DNA from: Flavobacterium sp.
GTDB lineage: Bacteria > Bacteroidota > Bacteroidia > Flavobacteriales > Flavobacteriaceae
Reading direction: 5' to 3'
Length of the DNA stretch: 16,770 nt
NCBI GenBank assembly: GCA_015478765.1
Contig: JADMKR010000157.1
Span: 3,607 to 20,376 of the forward strand
The translations under genes were made by a program, and so were the position numbers. The notes beneath the pieces were generated by a model. It was not told the origin of the DNA and ran no database searches. It was given only the letters and a program-made list of their open reading frames with translations. This document shows, one piece after another, positions 1-7,289 of this stretch; the first letter of the stretch is position 1; every line of letters starts with the position of its first letter.

Positions 1-64
1 TGCCAAATTGCCATTCTAAAATCTGACCCGAGGCGCAGCCGAACGGAGCGAAGCTAAATCTGAA

Positions 65-91
65 CCCCTAACTCCTAACTCCTCACCCCTA
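65..91. repeat. Short CCTAACT tandem repeat in intergenic DNA
   Basis: Two perfect copies of the heptamer CCTAACT lie at 67-80, followed by degenerate copies (CCTCACC, CCTAATT-like) that run into the TAG stop codon of the minus-strand lipoprotein gene. Just upstream, near-copies of AAATCTGA (about 19-26 and 56-63) bracket a GC-richer stretch. The whole block at 1-88 shows no coding potential that I can support. It looks like a low-complexity or dispersed intergenic element, but its copy number cannot be judged from one window. Confidence 0.5.
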
Positions 92-1282
92 ATTAAAAAC
101 ATCATCCTTCCCCAAATCAAACGGATAATCGCCAAATAACGTCGCAAGCAATCGCACCTTGTAAGGCTTGGTACTGTACTTGTTCGTCAGTGCGATGATC
201 ATCACTTGTTCCTTGCGCAAGTTCACATACGACGCTGTATTGCCGTGCCACCATCCATTGTGGAAATAGAAATGCTGGCCGGTGACCCATTCGATGATCC
301 GGATACCCAGGCCGTAGTTCTTTTCGCCTTTGTGTTCGTAGCTGTAACCCACATACACCTTCTTCTTTAACTTGGGGTTCAAATGATTGGGCGAATAGCG
401 CGCCATATCAAATTTCATCAGGTCCCGCGGAGTGGAGTATATGTTTTTGTCGCCGTACGTCCCGTCAAGGAAATCAAATGGAATCTCCCGATTGCCGGCA
501 TACGACGGAATTGCCGTTTGATGGTGCTTGTCAAACTCAAACACATACGTATCGTTCATTCCCAACGGCGTAAAAATCATTTCCTGCATCGCCTGAGGAT
601 AAGTCAGACCGGTAATTTTTTCGATAATTAGCGCCAACATCACATAGTTGGTATTGCAGTATGTAAACTTCCGGTCGGTTTCAAAGTTTAACGCAAGGTT
701 GTGCTCTATATATAAATCCAGTACATCCTGATTCGTAAGCACTTTGCTTTTGTCCCAAATATGCGACTGATCGGTGAAGTAAGCGTAATTCTGCAAACCG
801 CTGCGGTGGTTGAGTAATGTCTTGACAGTTATTTCAGGATAAGGGAAGTTGGTCAAAATGGTATTTACCTTTTGATCGAGTTCGATTTTTCCTGCATCGA
901 CCAATTCCAAAATCGCCGTCGCAGTCAAAACTTTGCCTACAGATGCGATGTGCAACGGCGTATCGGCAGCCATGGCAATATTTCGCTTTTTATCGGCGAC
1001 ACCCTGGTATTTCTCATATAGGATTTTTCCATCCTTTACAACCATAAAACTTAGGTTGTCGCTATTGTTTCGCCAGACTTTATTTACGAATTTGTCGATA
1101 GCGGCGTGTTTTTCAGCTATGTATTCTTGGGTTGTCCCGTTTGGCGCGGGTTTGAACGGACGCATACGCACCAAAGTATCTTTAACAGCGGGTGTGAAGG
1201 CAACTTTCTTTTCTTTTTTTGAACAAGATGCAAAAAACAGCAGGAGGACGGCATATAGAAAAACAGGCAAACGTAAAGTCAT
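89..1282 (-). CDS. Serine hydrolase lipoprotein, beta-lactamase/class C fold
   Basis: This is a predicted lipid-anchored serine hydrolase of the beta-lactamase/penicillin-binding-protein superfamily (PF00144). An N-terminal hydrophobic segment ends in a lipobox (FFASC, Cys20). The SxxK catalytic motif is SVGK (Ser114, Lys117), the YxN motif is YCN (208-210), and a late HNG (341-343) stands where class C enzymes have KTG and esterases or D-aminopeptidases have HxG. YGLG lies shortly before it. These motifs support a real active site, but the substrate cannot be read from the sequence; many family members are peptidases or esterases and not antibiotic-hydrolysing lactamases. The reading frame can also begin with TTG at 1285, but ATG at 1282 is preferred. 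After the Cys comes SKKEKK, which does not match a surface-export signal, so periplasmic anchoring is likely. The length of 397 aa is normal. The gene is divergent from the oxidoreductase gene at 1460. Confidence 0.85.
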   Translation of the reverse strand: MTLRLPVFLYAVLLLFFASCSKKEKKVAFTPAVKDTLVRMRPFKPAPNGTTQEYIAEKHAAIDKFVNKVWRNNSDNLSFMVVKDGKILYEKYQGVADKKRNIAMAADTPLHIASVGKVLTATAILELVDAGKIELDQKVNTILTNFPYPEITVKTLLNHRSGLQNYAYFTDQSHIWDKSKVLTNQDVLDLYIEHNLALNFETDRKFTYCNTNYVMLALIIEKITGLTYPQAMQEMIFTPLGMNDTYVFEFDKHHQTAIPSYAGNREIPFDFLDGTYGDKNIYSTPRDLMKFDMARYSPNHLNPKLKKKVYVGYSYEHKGEKNYGLGIRIIEWVTGQHFYFHNGWWHGNTASYVNLRKEQVMIIALTNKYSTKPYKVRLLATLFGDYPFDLGKDDVFN

Positions 1283-1299
1283 CAAAAAATCTTTAAATG

Positions 1300-1333
1300 C
1301 AAATATAACCGATGCAGGTGCCTACGCAGACAA
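1300..1333 (-). promoter_or_regulatory. Candidate flavobacterial promoter for the serine hydrolase gene
   Basis: Read on the minus strand, TTG (1333-1331) is followed after 23 nt by TATATTTG (1307-1300). This fits the flavobacterial pattern TTG-N17-23-TAnnTTTG at the long end of the spacing range. The -7 box ends 17 nt before the ATG at 1282. The extreme spacer makes this a moderate call. Confidence 0.45.
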
Positions 1334-1403
1334 CATTCGTAGCGGGTTTTTAACATCGTTGTGTGGATAACCCGAACCATAAACGCATTTTTGACGGTTA
1401 TAT

Positions 1404-1434
1404 TTTGAGGTCGCAGCGTTAAATGGTACTTTTG
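1404..1434 (+). promoter_or_regulatory. Flavobacterial promoter for the oxidoreductase gene
   Basis: TTTG at 1404-1407, a 19-nt spacer, then TACTTTTG at 1427-1434 match the Bacteroidota primary sigma factor consensus (TTTG near -33, TAnnTTTG near -7). The ATG at 1460 follows 25 nt later, giving a short leader. This is one of the two best promoter matches in the window. Confidence 0.7.
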
Positions 1435-1459
1435 GACTTCGTTTAAACCAAGCAACAAA

Positions 1460-2662
1460 ATGAAATTCGGAATTATTAAAGAAAGAAAAAGTCCGCCGGA
1501 CCGCCGCGTCGTATTTAGTCCGCGGGAACTTCAAAATGTAAAACATCAATTTCCCCAGGCCGAAATATTTGTAGAAAGTTCAGACATAAGGGTTTTCCCC
1601 GATGAGTCTTATACTGACGCGGGTTTCACCGTTACCGACGATGTGTCGCATTGCGATGTGCTCATCGGCGTAAAAGAGGTTCCGGTGGAAGCGCTGATAC
1701 CTAATAAAAAGTATTTCTTCTTTTCACATACGATCAAAAAGCAACCGTATAACCAGAAATTGCTTCGTGCTATTTTGGATAAAAACATCGAATTATTCGA
1801 TCACGAAACCATTGTCGATGCGTCCAACCGCCGACTAATTGGTTTTGGCCGATATGCCGGAATAGTGGGCGCCTATAACGGTTTTCGGGCATTCGGGAAT
1901 AAATTCGAGCTGTTTAATTTACCGCCTGCCTCAACTTTGCCCGGGCGAGACGCACTGATCGAGCGACTTAGACGCATAACACTGCCGCCTATTAAAATCG
2001 TACTTACCGGTCATGGAAAGGTAGGCAACGGCGCAGCCGAAATCCTTGACGCGATGCGTATTAAAAAAGTCAGCACCGAAAATTTCCTGACGAAGTCATA
2101 CGACGAGCCGGTATATGCACAAATCGACGTGTTGGATTACAATAAACGCAATGACGGCGCAACATCTGACAAGAAAGATTTTTATGAAAACCCCCAGGAA
2201 TACACATCCGATTTTGAGCGTTTCACCCAAGTTGCCGATATTTTCATGGCCGGACATTTCTACGGTAACGGTGCGCCTGCGATTTTAACCCGCGAGATGC
2301 TGAATTCCAATAAAAACAAAATCAAAGTAGTCGCCGATATTTCATGTGATGTAGACGGACCGATCGCCAGTACGCTGCGCGCTTCGACCATTGCCGAGCC
2401 TTTCTTTGGATACCTGCCATCGCAGCACAAAGAAGTCGATATGTTTCATCCGGCTGCAATCGTAGTGATGTCGGTCGACAATTTACCGTGCGAACTCCCC
2501 AAAGATGCCAGTGAAGGTTTCGGAGAGACATTCCTGAAACATGTGATTCCCGCCTTTTACAACGGTGATAAGGATGGCGTCCTGCAGCGGGCTAAAATTA
2601 CCGCGAACGGCCAGCTGACACAAAGGTTCAGCTATCTCCAGGCATACGCCGACGGAAAATAG
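1460..2662 (+). CDS. NAD(P)-dependent oxidoreductase, AlaDH/saccharopine dehydrogenase type
   Basis: This is a 400-aa protein of the alanine dehydrogenase / transhydrogenase / lysine-forming saccharopine dehydrogenase superfamily. The N-terminal domain begins in the family style (MKFGIIKERKSPPDRRV). KEVP (Lys72) and FSHTIKKQ (His90) sit where AlaDH and yeast Lys1 place their catalytic Lys/His pair; this is my alignment by eye. A nucleotide-binding Rossmann motif, TGHGKVG, is at 183-189. The late segment with DISCDVDGP resembles the VDVS/ISxD region of saccharopine dehydrogenases. The reaction is probably a pyridine-nucleotide-linked oxidation of an amino acid or imine in the cytoplasm, but the substrate is not established, and lysine metabolism is only an analogy. 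The gene is a single transcription unit, with a consensus promoter upstream and an intrinsic terminator directly after the stop. Confidence 0.75.
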   Translation: MKFGIIKERKSPPDRRVVFSPRELQNVKHQFPQAEIFVESSDIRVFPDESYTDAGFTVTDDVSHCDVLIGVKEVPVEALIPNKKYFFFSHTIKKQPYNQKLLRAILDKNIELFDHETIVDASNRRLIGFGRYAGIVGAYNGFRAFGNKFELFNLPPASTLPGRDALIERLRRITLPPIKIVLTGHGKVGNGAAEILDAMRIKKVSTENFLTKSYDEPVYAQIDVLDYNKRNDGATSDKKDFYENPQEYTSDFERFTQVADIFMAGHFYGNGAPAILTREMLNSNKNKIKVVADISCDVDGPIASTLRASTIAEPFFGYLPSQHKEVDMFHPAAIVVMSVDNLPCELPKDASEGFGETFLKHVIPAFYNGDKDGVLQRAKITANGQLTQRFSYLQAYADGK

Positions 2663-2666
2663 ATCA

Positions 2667-2692
2667 ATGCCTCACCAACGGGGCATTTTTTT
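2667..2692 (+). terminator. Intrinsic terminator after the oxidoreductase gene
   Basis: A 7-bp stem (ATGCCTC paired with GGGGCAT, one G-T wobble) with a 6-nt loop is followed by a run of seven T. It begins 4 nt after the TAG stop codon. This insulates the oxidoreductase gene from the MFS gene downstream. Confidence 0.85.
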
Positions 2693-2800
2693 ATCCAATC
2701 TTAATCGTTGTTGACTTTTCGTTAATAAGTTCCGATGGCGGCCATTTTCCGAATGTGATATACGAGTATATTTATTAATTGAAATAAACTCATTCGCAAC

Positions 2801-4579
2801 ATGACCGACCACACCAAAACCAACTACCCTGCGCTTTACACGCTTATATCCGTCTTCTTTTTTTGGGGGTTTATCGCCGCAGGCAACAGTATTTTTATTC
2901 CCTTCTGCAAAAGTTACTTCTCGCTGGATCAGTTTCAGTCACAATTAATCGACTTCGCATTTTACACCGCCTATTATCTGGGCGCATTGTTGTTATTCGC
3001 TTTTGGTGCGCTCAACGGAAAAGACCTGGTAGGGAAGTGGGGTTATAAAAAGAGCATTGTTTACGGATTGTTGTTTTCGGCCCTGGGCGCGGGAGCGATG
3101 ATTATCGCCGTCGAAGCCAATGTCTACACCGGGATGTTGGTCGGATTATTCATAGTCGCACTCGGATTCTCCCTTCAGCAAACCGCGGCAAACCCGTTTG
3201 CAGTTTTACTGGGTGATCCTAAAACCGGAACAAGCCGCGTAAATCTTGGCGGCGGAATCAACTCATTTGGGACAACCATTGGTCCGCTGATTGTCGCCTT
3301 TGCACTATTCGGCACCACTGCCGCAGTGACAGACGATCAGATAAAAAACCTGGAACTGGACAAAGTCATATTGATGTATATAGGCGTCGGCTTGTTGTTT
3401 ATAGCCGCGGCAGCATTATTTTATTTTTCAAAGAAAGTGCCGTCCGGAATATCAGTCGAGCCAATGGAGAAAGCCAATAAAGCATTGGCTACGCTGGTGA
3501 TCATGACCGGATTGCTGGCCGTTACCTTTGCCCCGGTTTTTAATAGTTATAAAAGCGAGGAAGCGCTGAAAATCGAATCTCTGAATGCAGAACTCGCTCA
3601 AATAAAAGCCGACCTTGCCGTAACCTTGTATCCAAATCCGTCAGATGAGCTTACGCGTATTCACCAAAGCATAGCCGCAAAAGAATTGAATGTAAAACAG
3701 CTGCTTGAACCATTGGAACGTGGCAGAATGTACTGGCTTTCAGGTGCTTTGCTGGTGGTTGTTGGCGGGCTCTTATTTGCGTACTCCCGCGCGCGAACCA
3801 ACAGCGACGGCTGGGGCGCCATGGCATATCCACAGCTGGTTTTGGGCATGTTGGCGATCTTTACCTACGTTGGCGTCGAAGTCGCAATTGGCAGTAATCT
3901 CGGTGAGCTTTTGAAATTGCCCGAATTCGGGGCCCATGAATCGTCGCAGATCGCACCTTACATCTCCATGTACTGGGGAAGTTTGATGATTGGTCGATGG
4001 GCTGGCGCCATCAGCGTATTCCGGCTTTCATCCAACAAAAAATCACTGGCGCTTATCATCGTGCCGCTGCTGGCATTCTCAGTAATTATTGGCGTAAACA
4101 CATTGGCGCAACAAGATATGACGCCGCTTTACTATTATATTTTCTGTGTCTTTATACAGATACTAGCCTTCTTTGCGACTAAGGACAAGCCGGCGCGAAC
4201 ACTACTCGTATTTGCTGTTCTGGGCATGATCGCAATGATGGTCGGCTTGATGAGTGAAGGTACGATCGCGATCTATGCATTCCTGTCGGGTGGCCTCGCC
4301 TGCAGTATTATGTGGCCGGCCATTTTCAGCCTTTCAATCATCGGTCTTGGCAAATATACCGCACAAGGCTCGGCGTTCCTGGTGATGATGATCCTTGGTG
4401 GAGGCATTATTCCGCCAATTCAGGGTAAACTATCGGACATAATCGGAATCCATTCATCGTATGTTATCACAGTTGCGTGTTTTGCATATCTGGCCTTTTT
4501 TGCGTTCGCAGTGAAAACATTGCTTAGCAAACAGGGAATCGACATTGACGCTTCCGAATCGCAGGCTGTTTCACATTAA
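2801..4579 (+). CDS. Sugar MFS transporter, FucP/GluP-like, with inserted segment
   Basis: This is a major facilitator superfamily permease of the fucose/glucose-galactose (FucP/GluP) group, probably a proton-coupled sugar importer in the inner membrane. Family marks are the first helix ([17 protein letters not shown], about 19-35), the helix 4 motif [14 protein letters not shown] (127-140) with [18 protein letters not shown] after it, and [10 protein letters not shown] (391-400). At 592 aa it is about 160 aa longer than E. coli FucP. The excess lies mostly between the two six-helix halves: two extra hydrophobic segments (about 230-247 and 313-328) flank a charged, probably helical linker (about 250-308). 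If helix counting is right, that linker is periplasmic. I see no adjacent sugar-catabolism genes, so the substrate is open. The nearest upstream box is TATATTTA (about 2766-2773), one mismatch from the -7 consensus. The 3' end overlaps the convergent DUF1648 gene by 4 nt. Confidence 0.85.
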   Translation: MTDHTKTNYPALYTLISVFFFWGFIAAGNSIFIPFCKSYFSLDQFQSQLIDFAFYTAYYLGALLLFAFGALNGKDLVGKWGYKKSIVYGLLFSALGAGAMIIAVEANVYTGMLVGLFIVALGFSLQQTAANPFAVLLGDPKTGTSRVNLGGGINSFGTTIGPLIVAFALFGTTAAVTDDQIKNLELDKVILMYIGVGLLFIAAAALFYFSKKVPSGISVEPMEKANKALATLVIMTGLLAVTFAPVFNSYKSEEALKIESLNAELAQIKADLAVTLYPNPSDELTRIHQSIAAKELNVKQLLEPLERGRMYWLSGALLVVVGGLLFAYSRARTNSDGWGAMAYPQLVLGMLAIFTYVGVEVAIGSNLGELLKLPEFGAHESSQIAPYISMYWGSLMIGRWAGAISVFRLSSNKKSLALIIVPLLAFSVIIGVNTLAQQDMTPLYYYIFCVFIQILAFFATKDKPARTLLVFAVLGMIAMMVGLMSEGTIAIYAFLSGGLACSIMWPAIFSLSIIGLGKYTAQGSAFLVMMILGGGIIPPIQGKLSDIIGIHSSYVITVACFAYLAFFAFAVKTLLSKQGIDIDASESQAVSH

Positions 4580-4830
4580 GTCCTGAATGACTTTTTAGCC
4601 GATTTGATAGCGAACAGTAATGTGGTCACCAAAGGCAATATGAGAATATGGATTTTGTTTCCGAAACCATCCACTTCGCCCAATGCATTGTAATGGATGG
4701 GAATGATCTCGGGCAGCGAACTGTAATGGTGTATAGTTATTCCCGATTGTGCAACCAGCAAGATGATCGCACTGATGAAAAGTACTTTGTCGAATACTGT
4801 CGGATGAAATTTTAGTACCGGACGAGCCAT
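4576..4830 (-). CDS. DUF1648-domain small membrane protein
   Basis: This is an 84-aa protein with two hydrophobic segments (about 17-32 and 61-73). Between them is the DUF1648 signature, roughly [16 protein letters not shown] (44-59), in which a sequence resembling IPxHxNxxGxxD precedes a Gly/Lys turn. DUF1648 is found in SdpI-type immunity proteins and in many small membrane proteins of unknown role. This copy lacks the other SdpI domains, so immunity should not be assumed. The gene starts 4 nt after the kdsA stop codon, so it is very likely translated from the kdsA transcript. Its stop codon overlaps that of the convergent MFS gene (shared TTAA). The function is unknown. Confidence 0.75.
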   Translation of the reverse strand: MARPVLKFHPTVFDKVLFISAIILLVAQSGITIHHYSSLPEIIPIHYNALGEVDGFGNKIHILILPLVTTLLFAIKSAKKSFRT

Positions 4831-4834
4831 TTTT

Positions 4835-5653
4835 TCAGAAACCTTTGACAGTTTTTCGGATTGCCACCAATTTCGTCATCAAGCCTTCAAAATAATCCAG
4901 ATGCAGCATATTCGCTCCGTCGCTTTTGGCATTTGCCGGATCGAAATGAGTTTCGATAAAAATTCCATCCACACCAACGGCGATTCCCGCTTTGGCGATT
5001 GTTTCAATCATATCAGGACGGCCACCGGTAACACCTGCCGTTTGGTTAGGTTGCTGCAGCGAATGGGTAACATCCAGAACGGTGGTGGCAAATTGCTGCA
5101 TGGTAGGAATGCCGCGGTAATCGACAATCATGTCCTGGTAGCCGAACATAGTGCCGCGATCAGTTACCATCACATTGTTATTTTGGCAATCCAACACTTT
5201 TTGGACGGCGTGTTTCATGCTCTCCGGACTCATGAACTGCCCTTTTTTGAGATTGACGGTTTTTCCGGTATTGGCTGCTGCTACCACAAGATCGGTTTGG
5301 CGCACTAAAAACGCAGGTATTTGTAATATGTCTACATATTCGGCCGCCATAGCTGCATCTTCATTGGTGTGGATATCGGTTACGGTAGGAACATGAAACT
5401 GTTCTGATACTTTTCGCAATATCTTCAACGCTTTTTCGTCGCCAATTCCCGAAAAACTATCGATTCGCGAGCGGTTTGCTTTTTTGAAAGAACCTTTGAA
5501 AACAAACGGAATCTCAAGTCGGTTGGTTACTTCAATAAGTTTTTCGGCAATGCGGAGCGCCATTTCTTCATTTTCGATCGCGCAGGGACCGGCCAATAAA
5601 AAGAAGTTGCCGCTGTCAAGATGTTTTATCTGGGGAATGTTATGTAAGTTCAT
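4835..5653 (-). CDS. kdsA: 3-deoxy-8-phosphooctulonate synthase (Kdo-8-P synthase)
   Basis: The enzyme condenses phosphoenolpyruvate with D-arabinose 5-phosphate to give Kdo 8-phosphate, the precursor of the Kdo sugar that links lipid A to the rest of lipopolysaccharide; it acts in the cytoplasm. The 272 aa cover the whole family. Visible motifs are LAGPCAIE (20-27), KGSFKKANRSR (53-63), TDIH (92-95), QIPAFLVRQTDL (111-122), NLKKGQFMSP (134-143), TDRGTMFGYQDM (164-175), DVTHS (194-198) and ETHFDPANAKSDG (234-246). Cys24, in a GPCAIE context, together with His197, Glu234 and Asp245 are the expected ligands of the metal-dependent class typified by Aquifex; the E. coli metal-independent enzyme has Asn at the Cys position. 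The gene lies 39 nt downstream of a small lipoprotein gene and 4 nt upstream of the DUF1648 gene. A TACCTTTG box in the upstream gap could give an internal start. Confidence 0.95.
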   Translation of the reverse strand: MNLHNIPQIKHLDSGNFFLLAGPCAIENEEMALRIAEKLIEVTNRLEIPFVFKGSFKKANRSRIDSFSGIGDEKALKILRKVSEQFHVPTVTDIHTNEDAAMAAEYVDILQIPAFLVRQTDLVVAAANTGKTVNLKKGQFMSPESMKHAVQKVLDCQNNNVMVTDRGTMFGYQDMIVDYRGIPTMQQFATTVLDVTHSLQQPNQTAGVTGGRPDMIETIAKAGIAVGVDGIFIETHFDPANAKSDGANMLHLDYFEGLMTKLVAIRKTVKGF

Positions 5654-5669
5654 ATGATTTGATAAGTTA

Positions 5670-5677
5670 CAAAGGTA
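5670..5677 (-). promoter_or_regulatory. TAnnTTTG -7 box upstream of kdsA
   Basis: The minus-strand sequence TACCTTTG ends 16 nt before the kdsA ATG. No TTG lies 17-23 nt further upstream, so this is only half of the flavobacterial consensus. It may be an internal promoter within the operon, or chance. Confidence 0.35.
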
Positions 5678-5692
5678 CTAATTCGGTCTGTT

Positions 5693-6145
5693 TTATTGAG
5701 GTTTCAGCCCCATTCCCATGGGAACTTTCAGCAAACCCTTTTCGTAAATATTAATATAAAGGCGGATGGGCTTTTTTTGGCCAACCCACGAAATCTCGTA
5801 TATATCCAGATAGCCGGCGCCCATGACGCTGTGTTCTGACGGGAACGGACAACAAGTGTCTACTTTTCTGAAGAATATTTTTTCGCCATTAGGTCCGGCG
5901 AGCGCGTTCAGATAGCGTTTTTGATTAATCGAATCATTGGCAGTGTTGCGGAAGAAAACATTCACCGGATAATCGGGGTCATAGCCATACTTGCGGTCGG
6001 TACTGAAATCGGTCACAATAAAGTTGTCATTTTTGTCAAGACGGGGTACAGGCGCATTGTTGTCGATATTCCGAATCGTATTTTTAGTGCTTACACATCC
6101 GACACTCGATACTGCGATCAGCAATAGTATTAAGAAATTACGCAT
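5693..6145 (-). CDS. Small lipoprotein linked to kdsA, unknown function
   Basis: This is a 150-aa protein with a lipoprotein signal: a hydrophobic run after MRN and a lipobox, SVGC (Cys17), followed by VSTKN. Conserved-looking features of the mature part are KYGYDPDYPVNVFF, LNALAGPNGEKI, a double cysteine in DTCCPFPSEH, and LDIYEISWVGQKKPIRLYIN, which suggests a small beta-rich periplasmic domain with a possible disulfide or metal site. From memory, flavobacterial homologues beside kdsA are sometimes labelled 2-dehydro-3-deoxyphosphooctonate aldolase. Nothing in this sequence supports that: it is half the size of KdsA and has none of its motifs, and the name is probably a neighbourhood artefact. 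The start codon overlaps the end of the upstream DUF4199 gene by 8 nt, and kdsA follows after 39 nt, so co-transcription is likely. A role in envelope or LPS biology is inference from context only. Confidence 0.7.
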   Translation of the reverse strand: MRNFLILLLIAVSSVGCVSTKNTIRNIDNNAPVPRLDKNDNFIVTDFSTDRKYGYDPDYPVNVFFRNTANDSINQKRYLNALAGPNGEKIFFRKVDTCCPFPSEHSVMGAGYLDIYEISWVGQKKPIRLYINIYEKGLLKVPMGMGLKPQ

Positions 6146-6629
6146 TGGACTGTGTGTTTTTTGTTTGTAGAAAAAGTGCTATTACAGCCGATGTCGCCGC
6201 CCCCATCGATAAGGCCGAAAATGCAGCCTGCAGCACGTAACTTTGAAGGTTGAAATAATTGCGTGATTTTTCGATCGTTGCTCCTTTTGCAACCGCACTT
6301 TGAACCGCGCTCTGAAAATAATTCGGGCTTAACATTTCGTAGGTTATGAAAATTACAATCGGGCTGAACATCGCAATCATGACTGAAAGCACGCCGCCGC
6401 TGACAAATCCCTGCGACCACGTCATATTGCTGTTGAAATAGTTGTTCTTTTTATCCCGGATCGCCAGCACATAAACAGCGATGGCCACCACTGCAAAGAA
6501 ACTGCTGTATAGAAGATGTTGCGAAATAAGTGCGCCATGCAGGCCAACCGATTTCTCACCTATGTTCCAAATCAGGGAAACAACGGTGAAAATCAGCGCC
6601 CATTTGAGCTCAATTGAAAATTTTTGCAT
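6138..6629 (-). CDS. DUF4199 membrane protein
   Basis: This 163-aa integral membrane protein has four hydrophobic segments (about 9-27, 37-56, 76-97 and 130-152). Its layout fits the Bacteroidota-specific DUF4199 family: a first helix beginning in a WALIFTVVSLIW-like run, a loop near residues 60-70, WSQGFVSGGVLS after it, and a long polar loop before the last helix. The family has no established biochemical role. The gene heads the minus-strand operon DUF4199 - lipoprotein - kdsA - DUF1648 and overlaps the lipoprotein gene by 8 nt, suggesting translational coupling. A TAAATTTG box (6657-6650) lies 20 nt upstream of the ATG. The divergent neighbour is the YeeE/YedE gene pair. Confidence 0.75.
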   Translation of the reverse strand: MQKFSIELKWALIFTVVSLIWNIGEKSVGLHGALISQHLLYSSFFAVVAIAVYVLAIRDKKNNYFNSNMTWSQGFVSGGVLSVMIAMFSPIVIFITYEMLSPNYFQSAVQSAVAKGATIEKSRNYFNLQSYVLQAAFSALSMGAATSAVIALFLQTKNTQSNA

Positions 6630-6649
6630 CGGATGTTATAATAGGAAAC

Positions 6650-6657
6650 CAAATTTA
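6650..6657 (-). promoter_or_regulatory. TAnnTTTG -7 box upstream of the DUF4199-kdsA operon
   Basis: TAAATTTG on the minus strand ends 20 nt before the DUF4199 start codon. No TTG is found at the usual upstream distance, so the promoter call rests on the -7 box and its position at the head of an operon. Confidence 0.4.
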
Positions 6658-6701
6658 TGAATATTATACCGATTCGCGCCATGGCTCCGCAATGGTTTTC
6701 T

Positions 6702-6709
6702 TATTTTTG
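6702..6709 (+). promoter_or_regulatory. TAnnTTTG -7 box upstream of the YeeE pair
   Basis: TATTTTTG ends 16 nt before the ATG at 6726, implying a very short leader. A matching TTG at -33 is not present. It faces away from the DUF4199 box at 6657-6650, forming a divergent pair in a 96-nt intergenic region. Confidence 0.45.
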
Positions 6710-6725
6710 CTGAAAACTTCTAATT

Positions 6726-7289
6726 ATGGATTTTCTATTTCACACTTGGCCGTGGTATGTTTCCGGATTTTTGATCGGGCTCATAATGCTGATGTTGATT
6801 TTCTTTGGGAAAGTTTTCGGCATGTCGTCAAACCTTCGTTCCCTTTGCTCCATTGCGGGTGCCGGCAGGATTTCGCCGTTTTTCAGGTTCGACTGGAAAT
6901 CGCAACAGTGGAACCTGGCCGTCATTGCAGGCGCTATGCTGGGCGGATTCGTAGCGGTCAATTATATGAGTGATGATTCGAATGTGGATATTAATCCGAA
7001 AACAATTGCTCAGTTAGAGTACCTCGGGATTGACGCTCCGGAAGGAAAATTGCTCCCGGATGCCATGTTTGGCGATGATGTTTTCAAATTCCCAAAAATG
7101 GCATTTATACTAATCGTGGGCGGGGTGCTGGTAGGTTTTGGCAGCCGTTATGCGGGCGGATGTACTTCGGGACATGCCATATCGGGTTTGAGCAATCTGC
7201 AGATTCCGTCATTAAAGGCAGTCATTGGCTTTTTTGTCGGCGGATTGCTGATGGCGCATTTTATTTTCCCACTAATATTCAATAAATAA
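6726..7289 (+). CDS. YeeE/YedE family protein, N-terminal half
   Basis: This is a 187-aa inner-membrane protein of the YeeE/YedE (sulf_transp, PF04143) family. It has hydrophobic segments near 11-28, 63-80, 126-140 and 165-185, and the signature GSRYAGGCTSGHAISGLS around Cys146. A second cysteine is Cys41, in SLCSIAG. Bacterial YeeE/TsuA proteins import thiosulfate, passing it between conserved cysteines, and full-length forms hold two such repeats in one chain. Here the family is split: this protein carries the first CTSGH-type repeat and the next gene carries the second. The stop and the next start share one base (TAATG), so the two halves are translationally coupled and probably assemble together. 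The substrate (thiosulfate or another sulfur species) is inferred from the family. No sulfurtransferase gene is adjacent. Confidence 0.85.
   Translation: MDFLFHTWPWYVSGFLIGLIMLMLIFFGKVFGMSSNLRSLCSIAGAGRISPFFRFDWKSQQWNLAVIAGAMLGGFVAVNYMSDDSNVDINPKTIAQLEYLGIDAPEGKLLPDAMFGDDVFKFPKMAFILIVGGVLVGFGSRYAGGCTSGHAISGLSNLQIPSLKAVIGFFVGGLLMAHFIFPLIFNK

Noticed and set aside
383..631. Plus-strand open frame inside the serine hydrolase gene
   Set aside because: It is antisense to a gene with full catalytic motifs, and its translation shows no domain or signal.
4576..4830. DUF1648 protein as an SdpI-type immunity protein
   Set aside because: Only the DUF1648 part is present; SdpI has further membrane domains and no toxin gene is nearby.
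4901..5308. 135-codon plus-strand open frame opposite kdsA
   Set aside because: It is the antisense shadow of kdsA, which has every family motif; no start context or family resemblance is seen.
6130..6420. Minus-strand open frame overlapping the DUF4199 gene in another frame
   Set aside because: It overlaps a better supported membrane gene, and its Cys/Arg-rich translation looks like an out-of-frame reading.
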